The notes under the pieces: generated by a model
The model's input: the letters and a program-made list of their open reading frames with translations, nothing else
Database searches by the model: none
What the model was told of the DNA's origin: nothing
Source: a bacterium
GTDB lineage: Bacteria > Patescibacteriota > Minisyncoccia > Phycocordibacterales > PALSA-1337
Reading direction: 5' to 3'
DNA length: 27,454 nucleotides
Assembly (NCBI GenBank): GCA_030648705.1
Contig: JAUSHF010000018.1
Span: forward strand, 1 to 27,454
Shown: one piece after another, positions 21,550-27,454 of the stretch
Layout: the number at the start of each line of letters is the position of its first letter
Position numbering within the stretch: position 1 is the stretch's first letter
Position numbers and translations under genes: made by a program

Positions 21550-23664
21550 TTATAAGTCTATTTTAGCTAATTTAGCATTTGACTGTATGAAGTGCTTTCT
21601 AGAAGGAACATCGTCACCCATTAGCATTTCGAATATCTTATCTGCTTCCTGCATATCTTCTATGCGAACTTGCTTCAATATTCTACGAGCAGGATCCATA
21701 GTAGTCTCCCAAAGCTCATCTGAGTTCATTTCTCCCAGACCCTTATATCTCTGGATATGAATTTTATTTGATTTTTTATTTGTAGTAGATTCCTCTTCTT
21801 CATCTACATCTGTCTCAGCGGCTACCAGTAGCTCTGCTCTGGATTCATTATCACCTATAGTGATAATTGGCTCTGCATCCTTACCTAAATGTTTAACTTT
21901 CTCTTCTTCAGTGTAAAAATACATCACTTCCTTCCCTCTTTTTACTTTATAAAGTGGTGGCTGAGCAATATATACGAAACCACCTTCGATTAAAGGCTTA
22001 AAATATCTATAGAACAAAGTTAGAAGAAGTGTTCGAATATGTGATCCGTCCACATCGGCATCTGTAGCGATAATAATCTTATGATAACGAAGTTTGGAAA
22101 TGTCAAATGTATCACCAATAGCAGTTCCGAATGCTAGAACTAGATTTTTAATTTGCTCTGAAGCAAGCATCTTATCTAGACGAGCACGTTCAATGTTTAG
22201 AATCTTTCCTCTTAATGGTAGCACAGCCTGAGTTCTACGGTCACGACCAGTCTTAGCGGTACCTCCAGCGGAATCTCCCTCCACTATGAAGATTTCTGAT
22301 TCTGATGCTTCGTTTGTCTGACAGTCTGCAAGCTTACCTGGAAGTGTCATGCCTTCTAGAACTCCTTTACGAAGGACGGAGTCTTTAGCAGCCTTCGCCG
22401 CCTTACGAGCTTTCATGGCGAGTACAGCCTTACCTATGATGGCACGAGCGTCGTCTGGACTCTCTTCTAAAAATGCGGCGAAGGCATCTCCAAATACAGT
22501 ACTAACCGCGCCTTGAGCCTCCATAGATCCGAGCTTAGCTTTCGTTTGACCCTCAAACTGAATTTCTCTAAGCTTCACAGATATCACTGCTGTAATACCT
22601 TCTAATACGTCGTCTCCAGTGAAGTTATCTTCACCGTCCTTTGACATATTATTCTTCTTTGCATAAGTATTTAAAGTACGAGTAAGTGTAGTCTTAAATC
22701 CTGTAATATGTGTACCGCCTTCTGGGTTAAAAATATTGTTAGCAAATCCGAGGACTCTGGGCGACATATCGTCTACGTACTGTAAAGCTACTTCTACAGA
22801 CTCTACACCCTCTATCTGCTTTTCAATATAGAAAATATTCTTATGAACTGGTTTAAATATCTGATTAGTAAATTTAACTAGAGATGATAGTCCTCCTTCG
22901 AAATAAAATGTGTATGATGGTACATCTAATTTTAAATTTCTAAGATAAAATGTCTCATCGTTCTCTATTTTAACTGAATCAGCTAAACGCGCGTCTATGA
23001 CGGTAATTCTAAGACCACGAACTAAATATGCCTGCTGACGAAGGTGATTTACTACTCTATTAAAATCAAATTCTACTCCCTCTTTAAAAATTTCCTTGTC
23101 CGGTTCGAAGCTGACTATGGTACCATGCTCTTTTGTAGATCCGATTTTTTTTACATTTGCTTTCTTTTTACCTTGAGAGTATTCCTGAATGTATATACCA
23201 CCATCTTTATGAACTATTACTTCGCAGAATACTGATAAGGCATTTACTACTGATGCACCCACACCGTGAAGACCTCCTGACACTTTATATCCCTCTCCAC
23301 CGAATTTACCTCCTGCGTGAAGGACGGTCATAATGGTTTCTAGTGCAGAGACTTTTGTTTGCTTATGAATATCTACGGGGATACCTCTTCCGTTGTCCAC
23401 CACTCTAATGCGATTATTAGGTAAAAACGCCACCTCAATATCATTAGAAAAACCACCCATCGCTTCATCACGAGAGTTGTCGAATACTTCCCAGATTAAA
23501 TGATGCAGACCATCGGGACCAGTGGTTCCAATATACATTCCAGGACGCTTTCTAACTGGCTCTAACCCCTCCAGGACCTGAATGGAATCTGCACCATAAC
23601 TGTCTTTCTTTGCTTTTATTTTATCTTGTTTTTTCTCTTGCTTTTTTTCTGATTCTTTTGCCAT
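21550..23664 (-). CDS. gyrB: DNA gyrase subunit B / type IIA topoisomerase ATPase subunit
   Basis: The 704-residue protein has the GHKL ATPase domain (LEGLEPVRKRPGMYIG, EVFDNSRDEA, VVDNGRGIPVDIH, GGLHGVGASVVNALS), the transducer, and the Toprim domain with EGDSAGG (462-468) and DADVDGSHIR (535-544). It ends with the conserved QRYKGLGEMNSDELWETTMDP. With GyrA it introduces supercoils using ATP; ParE is an alternative that cannot be excluded from this subunit alone. The first 20 residues are a Lys/Glu-rich extension (KESEKKQEKKQDKIKAKKD), and an acidic, Asn/Lys insertion (DVDEEEESTTNKKSNK) precedes the C-terminal motif. It lies downstream of pheT, with its own TATAAT at 23703-23698 (CTGGCA 17 nt upstream) and a leader of about 27 nt, so it is not leaderless. 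Confidence 0.93.
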   Translation of the reverse strand: MAKESEKKQEKKQDKIKAKKDSYGADSIQVLEGLEPVRKRPGMYIGTTGPDGLHHLIWEVFDNSRDEAMGGFSNDIEVAFLPNNRIRVVDNGRGIPVDIHKQTKVSALETIMTVLHAGGKFGGEGYKVSGGLHGVGASVVNALSVFCEVIVHKDGGIYIQEYSQGKKKANVKKIGSTKEHGTIVSFEPDKEIFKEGVEFDFNRVVNHLRQQAYLVRGLRITVIDARLADSVKIENDETFYLRNLKLDVPSYTFYFEGGLSSLVKFTNQIFKPVHKNIFYIEKQIEGVESVEVALQYVDDMSPRVLGFANNIFNPEGGTHITGFKTTLTRTLNTYAKKNNMSKDGEDNFTGDDVLEGITAVISVKLREIQFEGQTKAKLGSMEAQGAVSTVFGDAFAAFLEESPDDARAIIGKAVLAMKARKAAKAAKDSVLRKGVLEGMTLPGKLADCQTNEASESEIFIVEGDSAGGTAKTGRDRRTQAVLPLRGKILNIERARLDKMLASEQIKNLVLAFGTAIGDTFDISKLRYHKIIIATDADVDGSHIRTLLLTLFYRYFKPLIEGGFVYIAQPPLYKVKRGKEVMYFYTEEEKVKHLGKDAEPIITIGDNESRAELLVAAETDVDEEEESTTNKKSNKIHIQRYKGLGEMNSDELWETTMDPARRILKQVRIEDMQEADKIFEMLMGDDVPSRKHFIQSNAKLAKIDL

Positions 23665-23697
23665 TATTTTGGGTTTATTTTATGTTTTTATCCCTAT

Positions 23698-23726
23698 ATT
23701 ATAGCAAATTCTAGCGGATTTGCCAG
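23698..23726 (-). promoter_or_regulatory. Probable gyrB promoter
   Basis: On the minus strand CTGGCA (23726-23721), a 17-nt spacer and TATAAT (23703-23698). The -35 lies inside the end of pheT. Confidence 0.6.
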
Positions 23727-25792
23727 CCGTTTCCAGCCACAGAATCATAGACTTTTTTCATGATTTCATTCACTTCTTCGTCGGTCAAAGTCTTATCGAA
23801 AGATTGGAAAATGAGGCGGAAAGCATAGGATATTTTGCCGTCTTTTTTAAATACATCGAATAGATAATTTCGGACGATCAGATTAAAACCGCCTGAATCT
23901 TTAAGTGATTTTTCTATACATTCCCACGCCACCTTTTCTGTGATATCTTCTGGAACAAAGAAAGCGATATCTCTAACCATAAATGGATAATGAGAAACTT
24001 TCTTATATTTATTTGTACTTGCTTTAGAGAAAGCTAAATCAGCGTAAGATTCGGGTTTGGCTAAACCTTCTATTAATTTATTTAGATCAAATTCTACGAC
24101 ACCAGCCTGTCCGATATTACCAAGATTTACCATCTTAATTTTGGCCTCGTCTTTAGAAAATTTGTCTGCGAATTTAATTCCCAATTCTGTTTCTAAAGAC
24201 CCAAGAGCTTCATTTATTAAAGTTTCTGCTGTGATCCCCTTTTGCTTCTTAACAGGAATAGCACCGATACCGCATATCATTTTTTCTCCTTCTTTTGTAA
24301 AAACTGAACCGATTTCGAAGATTTTTATAGAATCTAATCCTAGTAATGGAGCATTGTTCGCATTTAATTCTAATGACTTTACTAAACCGTCACTGAGATT
24401 TTTTCTTAAAGCACCTTTATCCTTTGCTATTGGATACATAACTTCTATATCCCCCTTATTTGCAAATGAATAAAGATAATTTTCAGAATATCCAGTGTCA
24501 ACAAGAATATTTTTTATCTTTTCTGAATAATATATGACTGGCAAAATTTCTATCCCATCTGCTAATTTAGGAGTTAAGATCGGTTTCACATTTTCATAAC
24601 CCCAAATGCGACCGATTTCGTCCACATAATCATCTGCAATATTTAGATCAAGTCTAAAGGCAGGAGCTGTCATCACGATTTTGTCTCCACTGATTTCGTT
24701 TTTTATTTTTAAACTATTTAGAATTCCTGTGATTTTTTCTGAACCGGGATTTGCGCCAAGGCGACTGATAATATATGTAAGCGTACTTTCTACCTTAGTG
24801 GATTCTCTCGCCTTTTTTACTGATCCACTCACTTTATTTTCACCATTTTTTACTGACTCACTCTCCGCTTTCGTAATATTGCTAAACTTTGCCTCCGGAT
24901 TTAACTCCAATATTAAAGATGCAAATGATTCTATAGCCTCCTCAGTAATACACTCTGGCACCCTGTTTTCAAACCTCTTCACCGCATCCGTTCTCAAGCC
25001 AATTTTACCCGCTGTACGTCTAATTAAACTAGGATTAAAATTCGCCGATTCTAATATCAAATTCTTCGTATCAGCACTAACTTCAGCTTTCTTTCCACCC
25101 TTTATACCCGCTATAGCTAGAGGACTTTCTTCATCAGCTATTATTAGCATCGAGCTATCGAGCTCAATATCGCGATTATCTAATGTCATTAACTTTTCTC
25201 CATCTTTTGCTTTTCTAACTATTATTTTTCCTACGACTTTATCAGCATCGAAAGCATGAAGTGGCTGGCCAATATCAAACATTACATAATTTGCAATATC
25301 GACAATATTATTTATAGATCTTTGACCGATTTTTTCCAAAGAATCAGAAAGCCATTCAGGAGATTTGGCGATTTTTATATTATTCACTCTTAATCCGAAA
25401 TACACTGAAGCATCTTTATCTTCTATTTTTATTTCTGGCGCAGGTACATCTTTTGAAAAAAATGTGGGGGAAATTTTATTAGAATTTTTTGTCGGCATTC
25501 CCGTATGCATTCCTATATTCCAAATCATATCCATATTCATGAAAGCTGAAATCTCGTAAGCTATACCGCGATGACAAAGTGCGTAATGATTCCTATCTGG
25601 CAATGTCTTTATGTCGTAAATCACGTCGTCATCTGAATTATTATCCGAATTTTCTTTATCGACATTTTTGCCATTTATTTTTAAAAAACTTTCAACTTCG
25701 AAAGAATGCAGAGGAAATGTCTCTGCTAATTTCTCAGCATTTGGTAACTTTTTATCAAAATATTTTTGTAACCAATTATGTGATATTAACAT
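23711..25792 (-). CDS. pheT: Phenylalanyl-tRNA synthetase beta subunit lacking the OB tRNA-binding domain
   Basis: The 693-residue protein starts like bacterial PheT (MLISHNWLQKYFDKKLPNAE) but passes after a short Asn/Asp-rich loop (NSDNNSDDD, about 49-57) directly to YDIKTLPDRNHYALCHRG. The EMAP/OB tRNA-binding insertion of about 100 residues that most bacterial PheT carry is missing, which accounts for the size difference from about 800. The B3/B4 domain with the editing region (INNIVDIANYVMFDIGQPLHAFDADK) is present, as is B5 (DLNIADDYVDEIGRIWGYENV). The C-terminal ferredoxin-like anticodon-binding domain (HYPFMVRDIAFFVPEDI to AGNGWQIR) is also present. With PheS it charges tRNA-Phe. It starts 9 nt after the pheS stop codon, so the two form an operon. 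Confidence 0.95.
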   Translation of the reverse strand: MLISHNWLQKYFDKKLPNAEKLAETFPLHSFEVESFLKINGKNVDKENSDNNSDDDVIYDIKTLPDRNHYALCHRGIAYEISAFMNMDMIWNIGMHTGMPTKNSNKISPTFFSKDVPAPEIKIEDKDASVYFGLRVNNIKIAKSPEWLSDSLEKIGQRSINNIVDIANYVMFDIGQPLHAFDADKVVGKIIVRKAKDGEKLMTLDNRDIELDSSMLIIADEESPLAIAGIKGGKKAEVSADTKNLILESANFNPSLIRRTAGKIGLRTDAVKRFENRVPECITEEAIESFASLILELNPEAKFSNITKAESESVKNGENKVSGSVKKARESTKVESTLTYIISRLGANPGSEKITGILNSLKIKNEISGDKIVMTAPAFRLDLNIADDYVDEIGRIWGYENVKPILTPKLADGIEILPVIYYSEKIKNILVDTGYSENYLYSFANKGDIEVMYPIAKDKGALRKNLSDGLVKSLELNANNAPLLGLDSIKIFEIGSVFTKEGEKMICGIGAIPVKKQKGITAETLINEALGSLETELGIKFADKFSKDEAKIKMVNLGNIGQAGVVEFDLNKLIEGLAKPESYADLAFSKASTNKYKKVSHYPFMVRDIAFFVPEDITEKVAWECIEKSLKDSGGFNLIVRNYLFDVFKKDGKISYAFRLIFQSFDKTLTDEEVNEIMKKVYDSVAGNGWQIR

Positions 25793-25801
25793 TGTAGTAT
25801 T

Positions 25802-26536
25802 TTAAAACTGTTCTATTAGTCTCTCGTCACCGTTGTAAAGCATTCTGATATCGTCTAATTCGTATTTAAGCATAACCATTCTGTCAAAGCCAAAGCCGAA
25901 AGCGAATCCTTGCCATTCTTCAGGATTTATTCCACCAGCACGTAGAACTTCAGGATGTACGAGCCCAGCTCCACAAACCTCTAGCCATTTATCCCCACGC
26001 TTCACGTCCACTTCTACTCCGGGTTCGACGAAGGCAAAGAAGCTAGGACGAAAACGAATTTCTATAGAGTCACCATAAAGTTTCTCGAATAATTCTTTAA
26101 GTGTTCCCTTAAGATGTGCCATCGAAACATTTTTATCTACATATAAACCTTCTACTTGGTAGAACTGCGTTTCGTGAGTGGCGTCAGTAGCTTCATTTCT
26201 AAAAACTCTTCCGGGAGATACCATCTTAAACGGCGGTTTATGATTTTGCATAAATCTTATCTGCACTGATGAGGTATGTGTTCTCATTACATGGCGTTCA
26301 CTTTTTTCTCCTTTTGCCACTTCTCCTACTTCTCCCATCTTTTCCTTTATCCAAAAAGTATCCTGCATATCACGAGCTGGATGATCACTCGGAATATTCA
26401 ATGCATCGAAATTATAGAATTCAGTTTCAAGTTCAGGACCAGTCGCCACGGTAAATCCCATATCATTAAAAATCGCCATAAACTCTCTCATTATCTGAGT
26501 TATGGGGTGCAAATGACCTTTTTTTACTTCTTTCAT
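25802..26536 (-). CDS. pheS: Phenylalanyl-tRNA synthetase alpha subunit, core only
   Basis: From ATG 26536 the protein has 244 residues, against about 330-340 in most bacteria. It starts at GHLHPITQIMREFMAIFNDMGF, the beginning of the catalytic core, so the N-terminal coiled-coil arm that contacts tRNA is absent. Class II motifs are intact: motif 2 RVFRNEATDATHETQFYQVEG, GPELETEFYNFDALN, and motif 3 GFGFDRMVMLKYELDDIR. A short insert (EKMGEVGEVAKGEKSE) lies near residue 70. I prefer ATG 26536 over the GTG directly before it because TATAAT (26548-26543) then lies exactly 6 nt upstream, as for other genes here. It is the first gene of the pheS-pheT operon. Confidence 0.95.
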   Translation of the reverse strand: MKEVKKGHLHPITQIMREFMAIFNDMGFTVATGPELETEFYNFDALNIPSDHPARDMQDTFWIKEKMGEVGEVAKGEKSERHVMRTHTSSVQIRFMQNHKPPFKMVSPGRVFRNEATDATHETQFYQVEGLYVDKNVSMAHLKGTLKELFEKLYGDSIEIRFRPSFFAFVEPGVEVDVKRGDKWLEVCGAGLVHPEVLRAGGINPEEWQGFAFGFGFDRMVMLKYELDDIRMLYNGDERLIEQF

Positions 26537-26548
26537 CACTATATTATA
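26537..26548 (-). promoter_or_regulatory. -10 box of pheST, 6 nt before ATG
   Basis: Minus-strand TATAAT (26548-26543), spacer ATAGTG, then ATG at 26536. No recognisable -35 box. Confidence 0.6.
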
Positions 26549-26622
26549 GCAGAAATTGGATTTTTAAAAAATATTTAAAAAATAAAAGAGGTTATTTCTC
26601 GATTTTAGTAAAAAATTTTCGC

Positions 26623-26680
26623 GGTTCAAAGAGCAATGGTTCAGGGTGCGGGCAAAATAGGCAATGGGTCAATGTTCAAG
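26623..26680 (-). repeat. Imperfect short repeats downstream of the variable-type gene
   Basis: The stretch after the stop codon has recurring units. In plus-strand reading, GGTTCA occurs at 26623 and 26638, and GCAATGG at 26633 and 26661, with GTCAATGTTCAAG following. On the minus strand it looks like drifting 7-nt units (CTTGAAC, ATTGACC, CATTGCC). It shares the raised G+C content of the end of the upstream gene. Confidence 0.55.
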
Positions 26681-26686
26681 GGGTAC

Positions 26687-27418
26687 TCAAATCTCGAGAA
26701 GAAGGACACGATAGTACGAATTCCACGTGAAAGAAAGCCAGCGACCGTTCCGATCCCACTTAGAGCCATCCCAGATCGCGCAAGGAACATTCCAGAGACC
26801 GCCGGAGCGGCGAACGAGGGAACCGAAGTTGAAGTAATATTTACCATCTTTGAGCTTTTCTGGGATTTCAGTAGGGTTATCTATTAGATATTGCCAGTAT
26901 TCAATGCCTGGAATGTGATATCTGTCTCCACAGGTGGTTTTTAGGTATTCTGCGACTTCTGATAGAGGTTTACCGTTTAATAGAGATAGGTCTGGTATGA
27001 ATATCTTGCTTTCATCTAGGTTTTCGAAGTTAATGTTTTGAGTATCTGGGTTTACTGTGTATTGACCGAATTTGGTGGTGTCTATGTCGGATTTCTTTGC
27101 TTCGTAGTCGAGGTCTTTGGGATTGATGATTTCTGGGGTGAAGTTAGTGATATCTAATGTATCTTGACTAACACCCCAGATTTTAAAGGTTTGTTTGAGG
27201 AAGGGGGAGTATTTTTCTTTGATTTCTTCGAAATTGATAGATTCTGCTTGGTCTTTCTTGTTTTTTTCTTTCCTTTTGGGTTTACCGTCTTTATCTAGAC
27301 CGTGCTCTTCTCTGAGTTTGGCTTCTTCTTCGGGAGTTAATACTACGTAATCTCCGTTTGCGAGACCTTTTTCAAATTCTTCTTTGGGTATGATGAATGG
27401 GGATTCGGGGGTGGGCAT
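26687..27418 (-). CDS. Putative hypervariable-type protein with C-type-lectin-like C-terminus
   Basis: The 243-residue protein has no signal peptide. Residues 1-70 are charged (PEEEAKLREEHGLDKDGKPK, KRKEKNKKDQ). The middle holds GKPLSEVAEYLKTTCGDRYHIPGIEYWQYL. The last 50 residues start YYFNFGSLVR and end DRNGRWLSFTWNSYYRVLL-LEI, full of Trp, Asn, Ser, Gly and Arg. This end resembles the variable region of C-type-lectin-fold targets of diversity-generating retroelements, and multi-copy CPR proteins with similar ends. G+C content rises from about 40% in the body to about 54% over 26641-26820 (hand count), crossing the stop codon. No reverse transcriptase, template repeat or Avd gene is in the window, so this would have to be a remote target. 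The assignment is an inference from pattern; a plain surface or binding protein is the alternative. Confidence 0.75.
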   Translation of the reverse strand: MPTPESPFIIPKEEFEKGLANGDYVVLTPEEEAKLREEHGLDKDGKPKRKEKNKKDQAESINFEEIKEKYSPFLKQTFKIWGVSQDTLDITNFTPEIINPKDLDYEAKKSDIDTTKFGQYTVNPDTQNINFENLDESKIFIPDLSLLNGKPLSEVAEYLKTTCGDRYHIPGIEYWQYLIDNPTEIPEKLKDGKYYFNFGSLVRRSGGLWNVPCAIWDGSKWDRNGRWLSFTWNSYYRVLLLEI

Positions 27419-27454
27419 GGTGATGTTTTAATGTTATTTATATTTTAATTATGA

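Noticed and set aside
26641..26847. A 68-residue ORF overlapping the end of the variable-type gene in another frame
   Set aside because: It is a shadow of the G+C-rich block; the main gene frame carries the recognisable protein pattern.
1..27454. Alternative genetic code (TGA read as Gly, as in some CPR groups)
   Set aside because: TGA ends several genes at sensible places (the gene at 2029, rhuM, the variable-type gene) and no gene has in-frame TGA.
1..27454. CRISPR array, rRNA, tRNA
   Set aside because: No regularly spaced direct repeats and no rRNA or cloverleaf signatures were found by eye on either strand.

Overview
The window looks like a chromosomal segment of a Candidate Phyla Radiation (Patescibacteria) bacterium, most likely of the Parcubacteria type. 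This is inferred from the A+T-rich sequence, densely packed housekeeping genes, shortened versions of several core enzymes (ThrRS without TGS, PheS without its N-terminal arm, PheT without its OB domain, a 777-residue SMC), a NusB-Nudix fusion and a DnaE carrying an intein. TGA is used as an ordinary stop, so the genetic code looks standard. No rRNA, tRNA or CRISPR array was found.

Layout. 1-1945 (minus): a non-oxidative pentose phosphate operon, rpiB-rpe-transketolase N-terminal half, the last running off the left edge. 2029-2464: a solitary small membrane protein gene with its own terminator. 2500-3048 (minus): a class III Fic AMP-transferase. 3250-3701 (minus): no protein gene, but a consensus promoter, about 418 nt of sequence full of complementary helices and an intrinsic terminator, read here as an unidentified structured RNA. 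3810-7227: gap (minus), then a 55-residue membrane protein and RNase R (plus). 7259-12214 (minus): a short SMC, a truncated RhuM, rnc, the nusB-Nudix fusion and rpmF. 12338-13435: an orphan membrane protein (plus) and rnhB (minus). 13493-17142: dnaE, interrupted by a 151-residue mini-intein and by one apparent base deletion. 17139-17357 (minus): an orphan MazE-like antitoxin. 17549-19793: an orphan gene and thrS. 19804-19922: a 31-bp perfect inverted repeat around a G+C-rich core. 19936-26536 (minus): a surface-anchored PKD-like protein, gyrB, pheT and pheS. 26687-27418 (minus): a protein whose C-terminal 50 residues resemble the variable region of a diversity-generating retroelement target.

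A pattern across the window is a -10 box (TATAAT or TATACT) placed 6-7 nt before the start codon, with no Shine-Dalgarno sequence, for rpiB, fic, gap, the 55-residue gene, rnr, smc, dnaE and pheS, with looser versions elsewhere. This predicts widespread leaderless transcription. The housekeeping genes cover sugar phosphate metabolism, RNA decay and processing, replication, chromosome maintenance and translation. Fic, RhuM, MazE, the intein, the inverted repeat and the variable-type protein are accessory insertions between them. The best candidates for something undescribed are the unidentified RNA (3250-3667), the inverted-repeat element (19804-19922) and the possible hypervariable protein at the right edge.
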